Shown: piece by piece, positions 1-10,240 of the stretch | How positions within the stretch are numbered: position 1 is the first letter of the stretch | Layout of the letters: each line of letters opens with the position of its first letter | Source of the DNA: JAEMQF01 sp963850525 | GTDB lineage: Bacteria > Pseudomonadota > Gammaproteobacteria > Burkholderiales > Burkholderiaceae_C | Reading direction: 5' to 3' | DNA length: 64,000 nucleotides | Assembly (NCBI GenBank): GCA_963850525.1 | Contig: CAWKLQ010000008.1 | Coordinates: 496,001 to 560,000 of the forward strand | Translations under genes and position numbers: made by a program | Notes under the pieces: generated by a model | The model's input: the letters and a program-made list of their open reading frames with translations, nothing else | The model's database searches: none | What the model was told of the DNA's origin: nothing

Positions 1-1247
1 AACGTGTTGCTGTCGTAGTGGCCGGCCAAGCGGCCGTACACCGCGTTGCCCGGTGCGCTGCCGCTGTTGTCGATGGTCGCCTTCTTCACCAGCACGTAAG
101 CGGCGCCGGCGTCAAACGTCATGTTCGAGCTGAGCCGGTATTGAAGTCCGAGCGCGAGCCAAGTCCGGTTGGCATCGGGCAATCGCGGCGTTCGATCCAC
201 GTCCGGAACAGGCGATTGGTCGAACGCGACACCACCGCGCAGCAGCCACGCGCTGTTGTAGCGGTAGTGCGCGCCGATCGCCACTTTCCACGTGTCCTTG
301 AAGTTCTCCGGCGTGCTCGACAGCACGGCACCGTTGGCGCGCACGAAGCGCAAGGTCTGGATCGTCGACCACTGCGTCCACTGCGCGTCCAGCATCACGT
401 CCCAGCGGTCGTTAAGCGTCGCGAAGTACGACAGGTTGACGATCGCCGGGAGCTTCACGTCTGAGCTGATGTCGGAGTTGAATACGCCTGCAATCGCCGG
501 GTTCGACGAAGTCACGGTCCCGGTGATGTGGTAGTCGATCCCCGAGCGGTACTGCGCGCCGGCACGCGTCTTGTCGTCGAGCTCCCACAGCACACCGGCG
601 TTCCAGCCCCAGGCGCTGTCCGAGCCTTCGACCACCGCGGTGGAATCCAAACCGCCGATCGCCGCAGGCGGGATCTTGTTCGTGAACTCGGCGTCGATGC
701 GCTGGTAGTTCAGCCCCAGGCCGACGCCGACGCGCGGCATCGGCCGCCACGCGAGCGCCGGATTCACGTTGATCGTCTTGATGCTCGACTTGATCGCCTG
801 AAAGCGCCCGATCCACGCGTCGTCGTATTCGGTGACCAGGCCGAACGGCGAGTTCAGGCCCAGACCGAAGGACCACTCCGCCCCTAACGGCGTGATGACG
901 TAGAGATTGGGCACGACGTTGACGCCGCCGGCGTCGCCGCCTTCGCCGCCCAGGCCCTGGCCCGTGGCGGCCAGCGAGTTCTCATTCTTGAACTTGATCG
1001 ACGGCTTGATCAGGTGCACGGCACCGACGACCTGGCGTTCGCGGATGCGCGACATGCCGGCCGCGTTGGACCACAAAATCGTCGCGTCTTCGGCGGCAGC
1101 GGCACCGCCGGCGAACGCGGTGCCCAGGCTTGACGCGGAACTCTCGTTGATCTGAAAGCCTGCTGCGAATGCCGGCGCGGCGCCGAAGGTGAATGCAAGT
1201 GCCGCCAGCGTGCCGGCACGGGGCAGTGCAAAACGTGACGTGAACAT
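1..1247 (-). CDS. fadL: FadL/OmpP1-type outer-membrane transport protein, 3' end cut by the window edge
   Basis: The minus-strand reading frame runs open from ATG 1247 to the window edge, giving about 415 residues without a stop. The start is supported by an AGGAGG-like ribosome site directly upstream. The protein begins with a signal peptide ending near AFA-AGFQ. The mature N-terminus GFQINESSASSLGTAFAG is the hallmark of the FadL/OmpP1 family, whose N-terminus plugs a 14-strand barrel. FadL proteins move long-chain fatty acids or other hydrophobic compounds across the outer membrane. Alternating strand-like segments continue to the edge. It is divergent from the lipoyl-like gene at 1396. 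The substrate cannot be told from sequence. Family is secure; the symbol is by family. Confidence 0.9.
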   Translation of the reverse strand, partial: MFTSRFALPRAGTLAALAFTFGAAPAFAAGFQINESSASSLGTAFAGGAAAAEDATILWSNAAGMSRIRERQVVGAVHLIKPSIKFKNENSLAATGQGLGGEGGDAGGVNVVPNLYVITPLGAEWSFGLGLNSPFGLVTEYDDAWIGRFQAIKSSIKTINVNPALAWRPMPRVGVGLGLNYQRIDAEFTNKIPPAAIGGLDSTAVVEGSDSAWGWNAGVLWELDDKTRAGAQYRSGIDYHITGTVTSSNPAIAGVFNSDISSDVKLPAIVNLSYFATLNDRWDVMLDAQWTQWSTIQTLRFVRANGAVLSSTPENFKDTWKVAIGAHYRYNSAWLLRGGVAFDQSPVPDVDRTPRLPDANRTWLALGLQYRLSSNMTFDAGAAYVLVKKATIDNSGSAPGNAVYGRLAGHYDSNT

Positions 1248-1323
1248 GGTGGATTCCTCCTGTCACCAGCCTAGTCCGGCGGTGCGGCCGCGTGTTGCGC
1301 TGGATCACGATTCACGCGTGGCG

Positions 1324-1337
1324 TTGCGCCGCGTCAA
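1324..1337. promoter_or_regulatory. FNR/ANR-like palindrome between fadL and the lipoyl-like gene
   Basis: TTGCGCCGCGTCAA is an imperfect match to the FNR/ANR consensus TTGAT-N4-ATCAA. It keeps TTG and TCAA and the 4-nt spacing. The same 14-mer, reversed, lies at 3264-3277 upstream of the CBS gene, and a near copy is at 5628-5641. It is about 60 nt upstream of the start at 1396. One box alone would be weak; the recurrence at neighbouring unit heads is what makes it worth noting. Confidence 0.35.
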
Positions 1338-1395
1338 CGCGGCCGGTGCGCGGCCGGCGCATGCTGGCGATGTTGCACAACTGACAGAGCGCCTC

Positions 1396-1644
1396 ATGAC
1401 CAACGTCGTTCTCGACCCCGCCCTTTACGAATCGCTCGAAGCCGGCGCCGACGCCCTGCTCGAGGAGTGGCTCGCGACCGAGGGCGACTACGTGCACGCC
1501 GGGCAGACGCTGGCGCGCGCGAACCTGGTGCACGAACACCTCGACGTGCCCGCGCCGCACGCCGGCGTGCTGGAAGACATCGTCGTTCCCGTCGGCCAGA
1601 CCTTCTCGCGCGGCGCGGTGCTGGCGCGGCTCATCGACACCTGA
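1396..1644 (+). CDS. Small lipoyl/biotinyl-like domain protein lacking the acceptor lysine
   Basis: Encodes 82 residues from ATG 1396. The fold signature is a lipoyl/biotinyl domain: VHAGQTLARANL (30s), LDVPAPHAGVLEDI (49-62) and VPVGQTFSRGAVLARL (64-79), matching the two half-barrels around the hairpin that normally carries the modified lysine. Aligned on VPAP, the acceptor position is His46, and the protein contains no lysine at all, so it cannot be lipoylated or biotinylated in the usual way. An in-frame extension upstream exists but lacks domain similarity. The patatin gene follows 41 nt downstream, so the two are probably co-transcribed. Its role is unknown; a structural or partner-binding role is only a guess. 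Confidence 0.75.
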   Translation: MTNVVLDPALYESLEAGADALLEEWLATEGDYVHAGQTLARANLVHEHLDVPAPHAGVLEDIVVPVGQTFSRGAVLARLIDT

Positions 1645-1685
1645 GAGTCCGCGTCACCCACGGAGCCCCGATTCGCGCCTCCTCG

Positions 1686-2678
1686 ATGGCCGCGCCGCAC
1701 CCACCGATCCGCGTTCTGTCGCTGGCGGGCGGCGGCTATCTCGGCCTCTATACCGCCGCCGTGCTCGAAGGGCTCGAGGCGCGCGCAGGCGAGCCGCTGG
1801 CGCGGCGTTTCGACCTGATCGCCGGCACGTCGATCGGTGCCGTGCTCGCCCTCGCGCTGGCCTTCGAAATCCCGATGAGTCGACTCGTGCGCCTGTTCGT
1901 CGAACACGGGCCCGACGTGTTTTCGGGCCGCGCACTGCCCTCCGGGCCAGTGACCCGGCTGTTCGACCTGAGCCGCTCGGTGCTCGGCCCCAAGTATTCC
2001 GGCGCCGCATTGCGCAAGGTCTTGCTCGCCGACTTCGGCGAGGCGCGCCTGGCCGATGCACTGCACCGCGTCGTCATCCCGGCGGTGGACGTGGGCGAGT
2101 GCCGCACCAAAGTCTTCAAGACGCCGCACGCGCAGGAGTCGCTGGGCGACGGCGCGCTGCGCGCGGTCGACGTGGCGATGGCGGCGTGCGCCGCGCCGGC
2201 CTACTTCCCCTCGGTGCGAATCGGCAAGCGGCTCTACGCCGACGGCGGCCTGTTCGCCGTGGCACCCGACCAAGTGGCGCTGCACGAGTTGCAGCATTTC
2301 ATCGGCGTCGACCTCGCCCAGGTGCAGATGCTGTCGGTAGGCACCGCCACCGAACACTACCGGCCCGCCGAGGGCGTGGCGGGTGACGCCGGGGCCGTGG
2401 GTTGGCTGTCGCAAGGCCGGCTCATCCTGACCCTGATCGCGGTGCAGCAGCAGCATGTGCAGGCGATGCTCGAAGATCGTCTGGGCGAGCGCTACGTGCG
2501 CCTGGACGCCGACTGGCCGGTGAAGGCAGGGCTCGGCATCGACGTCGCCACGCCGGCAGCGGCGCGAACCCTCATCGCGCTCGCCAAGGCGACGCTGCGC
2601 GGCGCGTCCGCGCAAGCCCTGCAGCGATTCTTCGAGGAGGATGCAGGCGATGCCGCGGCTGTGGCGGCGCGGGCTTGA
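1686..2678 (+). CDS. Patatin-like phospholipase, CapV-like
   Basis: Encodes 330 residues from ATG 1686; the longer open frame upstream has no family similarity. It shows the complete patatin set: glycine-rich oxyanion loop GGGYLG at residues 15-20, nucleophile elbow GTSIG with Ser49, and the catalytic aspartate in YADGGLF (Asp186). The family hydrolyses acyl esters of membrane phospholipids with a Ser-Asp dyad. The N-terminal half resembles the CapV-type patatins that act as CBASS effectors, but no cyclic-nucleotide synthase or other CBASS gene is within reach, so a housekeeping or stress lipase is equally likely. It has no signal peptide and is therefore cytoplasmic. It follows the lipoyl-like gene and converges on the CBS gene. 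Confidence 0.88.
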   Translation: MAAPHPPIRVLSLAGGGYLGLYTAAVLEGLEARAGEPLARRFDLIAGTSIGAVLALALAFEIPMSRLVRLFVEHGPDVFSGRALPSGPVTRLFDLSRSVLGPKYSGAALRKVLLADFGEARLADALHRVVIPAVDVGECRTKVFKTPHAQESLGDGALRAVDVAMAACAAPAYFPSVRIGKRLYADGGLFAVAPDQVALHELQHFIGVDLAQVQMLSVGTATEHYRPAEGVAGDAGAVGWLSQGRLILTLIAVQQQHVQAMLEDRLGERYVRLDADWPVKAGLGIDVATPAAARTLIALAKATLRGASAQALQRFFEEDAGDAAAVAARA

Positions 2679-2728
2679 GGAACGCTGCGCCACCGCGCGA
2701 GCACGCGTCCGGCAATCCAGTAACCCAT

Positions 2729-3190
2729 TCAAGGCCGCTGCCGCAACTCCCACGAGCGCCCGCTGGCCAACGCCTTGACGATGGCATCGAGCTGTTCGGC
2801 GAGGGCTTCGAGCACGTCGTCCAGCGCGACGATGCCTTGCAGCACGCCCCGCGAGTCGACGACCGGCAGGCGCCGCACGCCTTTGCGCCGCATGCCGGCG
2901 AGCACGTCGGGAACGGTCTCCGCCGCATCGGCGACTGCGGGGTCCGCGCTCATCACGTCTTCGACGCGCAGCGTGCGCGGGTCCAGGCCCTTGGCGACGA
3001 TTTCCGTGACGACGTCGCGATCGGTCAGGATGCCCACCGGAACCTGGCCGCTCGCCGTGTCTTCGACGACCACCAGACAACCGACGTGATGTTCGCGCAT
3101 CAGGCGCGCCGCGTCGATCACGTCCATCGACCTTGGGGCAACCACGGCCGGACGCGTACACAAGTCGCCGGCGGTCAGAGGTTCGGGCAT
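2729..3190 (-). CDS. Tandem CBS-domain protein
   Basis: Encodes 153 residues made almost entirely of two CBS motifs (about 10-70 and 78-138). The first contains HHVGCLVVVED and VGILTDRDVV; the second contains KGVRRLPVVDSRGVLQGIVALDDVLEAL. A CBS pair folds into a Bateman module that binds adenine nucleotides and senses energy state. No enzymatic or DNA-binding domain is attached, so it probably acts as a stand-alone sensor or as a partner. It is convergent with the patatin gene. An FNR-like palindrome lies about 75-90 nt upstream of its start. Free-standing CBS proteins are common in ANR-regulated low-oxygen clusters of Burkholderiales, which fits its neighbours. Confidence 0.9.
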   Translation of the reverse strand: MPEPLTAGDLCTRPAVVAPRSMDVIDAARLMREHHVGCLVVVEDTASGQVPVGILTDRDVVTEIVAKGLDPRTLRVEDVMSADPAVADAAETVPDVLAGMRRKGVRRLPVVDSRGVLQGIVALDDVLEALAEQLDAIVKALASGRSWELRQRP

Positions 3191-3263
3191 TCGGTCGGCT
3201 CCGCGGGGTTGAGGTCAGGACATTGCTGCGAAGCCATCATTGGCCGAGTGCGAGCTACACCGC

Positions 3264-3277
3264 TTGACGCGGCGCAA
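3264..3277. promoter_or_regulatory. FNR/ANR-like palindrome upstream of the CBS gene
   Basis: TTGACGCGGCGCAA reads on the other strand as TTGCGCCGCGTCAA, identical to the site at 1324-1337. One half is TTGAC, the other TTGCG. It sits in the 92-nt gap before the CBS gene, just past the 3' end of the kinase gene. Confidence 0.35.
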
Positions 3278-3282
3278 GAAAG

Positions 3283-4908
3283 TCACGTGCTGGCGGCGCC
3301 GGATGCGGGGCTGCGCGTCAGGCGCTCGGCGAGCGCTGCCACCGCTGGGGCGCCCCAGACGACTTGCTCGGTGTCGATGTCGATCACCTCGGCGCGCTCG
3401 TCCTCAGCGAGTGGCGCATGGCTCTGCAGTTGATCGTCGAGCACCGCCAGATCCGCCTCCGACGCATCGGTGCCGCGCGCGTGTCGCGCCAGGATGCGCT
3501 CGCGCAGCGTCGCGGCGCTGGTCTGGAAGTCGAGAATCACGAAACGCACGCCGAGTTCGCGCGCCAGGGCTCGTGCCAGGTCGCGCGGCTCACGTTGCAA
3601 AAAGGTGGCGTCGAGGATCGCGCTGAAGCCACCCAGCAAGACGCTCTTCGCCGCGTCGCGCAGGCGTTCCTGCGTTGCCACACTGCGCGCCGGCGAATAC
3701 AGCCCCGCACGCAGCGCCGAATCCGTGCGCGCGTCGGGCGGCAACTGCGCCAGACGCTTGCGCTGCACATCGGCGCGGATCCGGATCGCGCCGGTGGCCT
3801 CGAGCCAGGCGCCTGTCCACGTCGTCTTGCCGCTGCCCGAAAAGCCATGCGTGACGAACAGCATCGGCGCGGACGCAGCCGCGCAACCGCGCGCCACGTC
3901 GAGATAGGCCTGCACCTTCGCTTGCTCGGGGGCCCCGCGCAACGCCGCGACCTTGGCGCGCACGAGCGCGCGCGACACGATGTGATAACGCAGCACGCGC
4001 GCGCCTTCGTAGTCGCCGCTGCACTCGAGGTAGGCGTTGACGAAGCGATGCGCCAGGTCGGCGCGCGCATGCGCGTGCAAGTCCATCGCCAAGAAGGCGA
4101 CGTCGCCCATCACGTCTATCCAGCGCAGCTGAGGGTCGAATTCGAGGCAATCGAAGGGCGTGGGAACTTCATCGATCGTCGTCACGTTGGCCAGATGCAA
4201 GTCGCCATGGCACTCGCGCACCCGGCCCGCCAAGCGGCGCTTCGCCATCAGCCCCTGCAAATCGACGAAGGCGCGCGCTTCCCAGCGGCGCAGCTCGGCC
4301 AGCAGGCCGCGATGATCCGGGCCAAGCAGTGCGTCGAGCGCGTCCAGGGTGTCAAGCACGGGAGCGCGCGCGTGCACCGGAACACCATACGGCGAGTCGC
4401 CCGACGCCACCGCAGCATGGTGATGAAACTCGCACAGGCCCTGCGCGAGTTGCTCGACATGCCCGGGTTCAAGCCGACCCTGCAGGACGCGCTGCTCCCA
4501 CAGCTCGTCTTGCGCGAAGGCGCGCATTTTCAACGCCACGTCGACGACGCGGCCCTCGCTACCCAAGGCCGGCTCGCCGGCCGCCGCGGTGACGGGGACG
4601 ATCTCCAGATAGATCTGCGGCGCCAGGCGCCGGTTCAAGCGCAGCTCCTCCTCGCAGAAGTGGCGGCGCTGGGCAAGCGTCGTGAAATCGAGGAAGCCGA
4701 GGTTCACCGCCTTCTTGATCTTGTACGCAAACTCGCCGCTGAGCAGGACGAAGGAAATGTGCGTCTCGATCAACGCCACCGCTCGGAGCGGCTGCGCGGC
4801 GCGCAACTGCCGCATCAACTGAGCCACGATGCACGACTGTGCGGCGAGCGTGAGTTCCCGGAGTTGCGGCGTCGCCGCGGTGCCGCACGGCGGGGCGGCA
4901 TCAGCCAT
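3283..4908 (-). CDS. Two-domain kinase: APH-like phosphotransferase plus C-terminal P-loop kinase/ATPase
   Basis: Encodes 541 residues from ATG 4908. The N-terminal part (about 1-335) is aminoglycoside-phosphotransferase-like: FVLLSGEFAYKIKKAVNLGF supplies the ATP-contacting lysines, and CHGDLHLANV (Asp236) is the Brenner catalytic motif followed by FDCLEFDPQLRWIDVMGDVAFLAMDL. The C-terminal part (about 345-530) has a Walker A, GFSGSGKTTW with Lys361, like polynucleotide/gluconate kinase-type P-loops. This fusion is a recognised family often annotated as bifunctional aminoglycoside phosphotransferase/ATP-binding protein; its substrate is unknown and drug resistance should not be assumed. Its start overlaps the end of the hydrolase gene by 8 nt, so the two are translationally coupled and form one leftward operon. 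Confidence 0.85.
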   Translation of the reverse strand: MADAAPPCGTAATPQLRELTLAAQSCIVAQLMRQLRAAQPLRAVALIETHISFVLLSGEFAYKIKKAVNLGFLDFTTLAQRRHFCEEELRLNRRLAPQIYLEIVPVTAAAGEPALGSEGRVVDVALKMRAFAQDELWEQRVLQGRLEPGHVEQLAQGLCEFHHHAAVASGDSPYGVPVHARAPVLDTLDALDALLGPDHRGLLAELRRWEARAFVDLQGLMAKRRLAGRVRECHGDLHLANVTTIDEVPTPFDCLEFDPQLRWIDVMGDVAFLAMDLHAHARADLAHRFVNAYLECSGDYEGARVLRYHIVSRALVRAKVAALRGAPEQAKVQAYLDVARGCAAASAPMLFVTHGFSGSGKTTWTGAWLEATGAIRIRADVQRKRLAQLPPDARTDSALRAGLYSPARSVATQERLRDAAKSVLLGGFSAILDATFLQREPRDLARALARELGVRFVILDFQTSAATLRERILARHARGTDASEADLAVLDDQLQSHAPLAEDERAEVIDIDTEQVVWGAPAVAALAERLTRSPASGAAST

Positions 4909-5554
4909 GCGCGACGGGCTCGACGCCGAAGTGCGTCGCGAACCAGTCGCACGCGAGCTGCGCCACAGACTCCAGGGCACCCGCCTCGGCGAACAGATGC
5001 GTCGCGCGCGGCACGATCTCCAGGCGCTTCTCGCACCTGAGCCTGGCATGCGCCGCCATATTGAGCTGCAACACCTCGACGTCGGCGCCGCCGACGATCA
5101 GCAGCGTGGGCGCGCGCACGTCGCCGAGCACCGGCCCGGCCAGGTCGGGGCGGCCGCCACGCGACACGAGCGCTGCGACCTCGCGCGGCTGCTGCGCACT
5201 CGCTACCAAAGCCGCGGCAGCGCCGGTGCTCGCGCCGAACAGGCCGAGCGGCAAGTTCTGAACCGACGCCAGGTCGCGCCGCCAAGCTAGCGCCTCGAGC
5301 AGGCGCCGCGCGAGCAAGTCGATGTGAAACACGTTGCCGCGCTTCTCCGACTCCGCGGGGGTGAGAAGATCGAACAGGAGCGTGGCCATGCGGCGCCGCT
5401 GCAAGGCTTGCGCGACCGCCCGGTTGCGCGCACTGCGAAAACCGCTGCCGCTGCCGTGCGCGAACACGACCAACCCGGCAGCCGAGCCGGGCACGCTCAA
5501 CTCGCCCGGCAACGCCTGGGGACCGACGGTCACGCTTTGATGTTGCATCGTCAT
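4901..5554 (-). CDS. Alpha/beta hydrolase, dienelactone-hydrolase-like
   Basis: Encodes about 217 residues. I chose ATG 5554 (ATG 5548 is also possible) because earlier codons add an Arg-rich stretch outside the family. Features are FAHGSGSGFRSARN for the oxyanion region, the nucleophile elbow FGASTGAAAAL (Ser), an acid in LLIVGGADVEVL and a His in VPRATHLF. That is the Ser-Asp-His set of small alpha/beta hydrolases. It has no signal peptide. It is the first gene of a two-gene leftward operon with the kinase-like gene. Its promoter region (5555-5788) is shared with the divergent ABC operon and contains two FNR-like palindromes. The substrate cannot be told; the family also includes putative phosphoribosyltransferase-associated stress proteins. 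Confidence 0.85.
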   Translation of the reverse strand: MTMQHQSVTVGPQALPGELSVPGSAAGLVVFAHGSGSGFRSARNRAVAQALQRRRMATLLFDLLTPAESEKRGNVFHIDLLARRLLEALAWRRDLASVQNLPLGLFGASTGAAAALVASAQQPREVAALVSRGGRPDLAGPVLGDVRAPTLLIVGGADVEVLQLNMAAHARLRCEKRLEIVPRATHLFAEAGALESVAQLACDWFATHFGVEPVAHG

Positions 5555-5627
5555 CGTTTCGGCGCACCGCGATTCGACTCGGCGCACGCCACGCCGCCAA
5601 AGTTACGACCAAGCGCCTTTGTCCTTT

Positions 5628-5641
5628 TTGCGCAGCGTCAA
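5628..5641. promoter_or_regulatory. FNR/ANR-like palindrome in the divergent hydrolase/ABC promoter region
   Basis: TTGCGCAGCGTCAA differs from the sites at 1324 and 3264 by one central base. It lies 74-87 nt upstream of the hydrolase start, the right place to act on the leftward unit. It is a degenerate match to TTGAT-N4-ATCAA. Confidence 0.35.
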
Positions 5642-5721
5642 GGGGCATCGCGTGGGCGCGGCTCAGACCGGCGTCGCCGGCATGCGCTGCATTGAAGCCG
5701 GGCCACGCACTTGCACGCGGC

Positions 5722-5735
5722 TTGACCCGGATCAA
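5722..5735. promoter_or_regulatory. Strong FNR/ANR box upstream of the ABC-protease-Usp operon
   Basis: TTGACCCGGATCAA matches the FNR/ANR consensus TTGAT-N4-ATCAA at nine of ten defined positions. It lies 54-67 nt upstream of the ABC ATPase start. A class II FNR promoter would place transcription start near 5770, about 20 nt before the start codon; I see no convincing -10 hexamer there. It is the best single box in the window and points to oxygen control of the rightward operon. Confidence 0.6.
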
Positions 5736-5788
5736 GCGGCGCAATCGGCGGCTGCCGACACTCGCTGCTGCACACCGATCGAAGACCT

Positions 5789-6529
5789 GTGATGAATCCC
5801 GCCCCCGCCCCAAGCCGCAACATCGCCGACGTCGTGTTTCGCGCGCGCGGCCTGACCAAGACTTACCGCACCGGCGAAGTCGACGTGCAGGCGCTGCGCG
5901 AGGTGGACCTGGACATCGCACGCGGCGAATTCGTCGTCTTGCTCGGCGCTTCGGGCAGCGGCAAGTCGACGCTGCTGAACATCCTGGGCGGCCTGGATGT
6001 TCCCACCCGAGGTGAGGTGCGCTTCGGCGAGCACACCCTCAGCGGGGCGAGCGAGGGCGAGCTCACCGCCTACCGGCGCGAGCATGTCGGCTTCGTCTTC
6101 CAGTTCTACAACCTGATTCCCAGCCTCACGGTGCGCGAGAACCTGGCGCTGGTGACCGACATCTGCGCCAACCCGATGGCCATCGACGAAGCCATCGGCC
6201 TCGTCGGCTTGACGCCGCGCCGCGACCACTTCCCGGCGCAACTCTCGGGCGGCGAGCAGCAGCGTGTGGCGATCGCGCGCGCCATCGTGAAGCGCCCCGA
6301 CGTGCTGCTGTGCGACGAGCCCACCGGCGCGCTCGACTACGCGACCGGCAAGCTGGTTCTGGAGGTGATTGCGCGAATCAACCAGGAGCTCGGCACGACG
6401 GCCGTCGTCATCACGCACAACGCGGCGATCGCCGGCATGGCGGATCGGGTGATCGTGCTCAGCGATGGGCGCATCCATCGCATCGACGTCAATCCGCACA
6501 AATTGACGCCCTCGGAGTTGTCCTGGTGA
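5789..6529 (+). CDS. ABC transporter ATP-binding protein, MacB/LolD-type
   Basis: Encodes about 246 residues starting at GTG 5789 or, equally plausibly, ATG 5792. All ABC ATPase motifs are intact: Walker A GASGSGKST, Q-loop in FVFQFYNLIP, signature LSGGEQQR, Walker B VLLCDEPTGALD and the switch His in VVITHN. The sequence belongs to the MacB/LolD/FtsE class that works with FtsX-like permeases and usually drives mechanotransmission or export rather than import. The permease starts 13 nt after its stop and a membrane-fusion adaptor follows, making a tripartite export unit. An FNR-like box lies upstream. Confidence 0.93.
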   Translation: MMNPAPAPSRNIADVVFRARGLTKTYRTGEVDVQALREVDLDIARGEFVVLLGASGSGKSTLLNILGGLDVPTRGEVRFGEHTLSGASEGELTAYRREHVGFVFQFYNLIPSLTVRENLALVTDICANPMAIDEAIGLVGLTPRRDHFPAQLSGGEQQRVAIARAIVKRPDVLLCDEPTGALDYATGKLVLEVIARINQELGTTAVVITHNAAIAGMADRVIVLSDGRIHRIDVNPHKLTPSELSW

Positions 6530-6542
6530 AGCGCCGTTTGCC

Positions 6543-8912
<2,370 letters not shown>

Positions 8913-8925
8913 GAATTCCGAGGTC

Positions 8926-10227
8926 ATGATGAAACACAAGACTTGGTACTACGTCATCGCCATCGTGCTGGCATTGGCGCTCGCACTCGCTTGGGCCTTT
9001 GCGCCACGCGCGGTGGAAGTCGAGTTGGCACCGGTGACGCAGGGCCGCTTCGAGATCGGCATCGACGAAGACGGCAAGACGCGCCTGGCGGACCGCTACG
9101 TGGTCTCCGCGCCGCTCGCCGGCCACTTGCAGCGCAGCGACCTGCGCGAAGGCGACACGGTGGCCACGGGCGCCGTTGTGGCCACGCTCACGCCGGTGCT
9201 GCCGACGCTGCTCGACGCGCGCACCCTGCGCGAGCTGGCGGCGCGCGTCGAGGCCGCGCAGGCCAATCTGGAGCGGGCCGCGGCGCGCATCGCCCGCGCC
9301 GAAGTCGGCCTGGCTCAGGCGAACAACGAAGTGAACCGCAGCGAAAAACTCGCGCAACAGGGCTTCGTCGCAGCGACCAAACTCGACACCGATCGCCTCG
9401 CCGTCCTGGCCGCGACCAAGGAGGTCGACGCCGCCACCGCCGACCAGCATGTGGCGACGCACGACCTCGAACAGGCGCGCGCCGCGCTGGGCGCCGTGCG
9501 CGAATCGGCGCAGGGCGCGCTGCGCCCGGCGGGCAGTGCGGGGAATCGCAGCTTTGCGCTGCGCGCGCCCGTCGCCGGCCAGGTGCTGCGCGTGCTGCAG
9601 GCCAGCGAAGCCACCGTGACGCTGGGCACACCGCTCTTGGAGTTGGGCGACGTGAGCCGCCTCGAAGTCGTGGCCGAGCTGTTGACGACGGATGCCGTCA
9701 GCGCAACGCCCGGCAGCCGCGTCGTCATCGAGCGCTGGGGCGGGCCGGGAACGCTCGAAGGGCGTGTCACGCGCGTCGAGCCGGGCGCGTTCACCAAGGT
9801 CTCGGCGCTCGGCGTCGAAGAGCAGCGCGTGCGCGTGCTGATCGCGATCGCCAGCCCGGCGCAACAATGGAAGGCGCTGGGCGACGGCTTTCGCGTCAGT
9901 GTGCGCATCGTCACGCTGACCCAGGACCGCGCCTTGCTGGTCCCGGTGAGTGCGGTGTTTCCGCTGTCCGCGCAAGCGTCGGTGCCCGCATCGGCATCGG
10001 CATCGGCATCGGCATCGGCATCGGTCGGAGCGAGCGACATGCAGGATGCCGCCCACGCCGTCTTCGTCATGGACGCAGGCCGCGCGCGCCTCGTGCCGGT
10101 GCGCCTGCGCGGGCGCAACGGCAACGTCGCGTGGCTGCACAGCACGCTGGCGCCCGGAACCCAGGTGATCGTCTACCCGCCCTCGAGCGTGCGCGACGGC
10201 GTGCGCATCGCGGCGCGCAAGGTTTGA
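8926..10227 (+). CDS. HlyD/RND-type periplasmic adaptor of the ABC export system
   Basis: Encodes about 433 residues from ATG 8926 (or ATG 8929). It has a single N-terminal membrane anchor (about 6-24) followed by the adaptor pattern: a beta-barrel/lipoyl half (YVVSAPLAGHLQRSDLREGDTVATGAVV), a coiled-coil hairpin (about 95-190), the second lipoyl half (FALRAPVAGQVLRVLQASEATVTLG) and beta-barrel and membrane-proximal domains. This links the inner-membrane permease to an outer-membrane channel. Near residues 355-366 lies an alternating Ala-Ser run encoded by a perfect hexanucleotide repeat, probably a surface loop of the membrane-proximal domain. Third gene of the ABC operon; the protease gene starts 13 nt downstream. 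Confidence 0.9.
   Translation: MMKHKTWYYVIAIVLALALALAWAFAPRAVEVELAPVTQGRFEIGIDEDGKTRLADRYVVSAPLAGHLQRSDLREGDTVATGAVVATLTPVLPTLLDARTLRELAARVEAAQANLERAAARIARAEVGLAQANNEVNRSEKLAQQGFVAATKLDTDRLAVLAATKEVDAATADQHVATHDLEQARAALGAVRESAQGALRPAGSAGNRSFALRAPVAGQVLRVLQASEATVTLGTPLLELGDVSRLEVVAELLTTDAVSATPGSRVVIERWGGPGTLEGRVTRVEPGAFTKVSALGVEEQRVRVLIAIASPAQQWKALGDGFRVSVRIVTLTQDRALLVPVSAVFPLSAQASVPASASASASASASVGASDMQDAAHAVFVMDAGRARLVPVRLRGRNGNVAWLHSTLAPGTQVIVYPPSSVRDGVRIAARKV
9988..10023 (+). repeat. In-frame GCATCG hexanucleotide repeat, six units
   Basis: Six perfect tandem GCATCG units lie inside the adaptor gene and encode (Ala-Ser)6. Because the unit is two codons, copy-number slippage would change loop length without shifting the frame. 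Confidence 0.95.
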
Positions 10228-10240
10228 CGCAGGCCCGACC

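Noticed and set aside
1686..2678. Complete CBASS system around the CapV-like patatin
   Set aside because: No nucleotidyltransferase of the cGAS/DncV type, ubiquitin-like accessory gene or HORMA/TRIP13 gene lies within reach.
3283..4908. Antibiotic-resistance gene call for the APH-like domain
   Set aside because: The APH fold is shared by many small-molecule kinases. The P-loop fusion and stress-island context give no support for drug resistance.
9988..10023. Short regular repeat considered as a CRISPR fragment
   Set aside because: Six-base units without spacers, inside a coding frame; no repeat-spacer pattern and no cas genes anywhere in the window.
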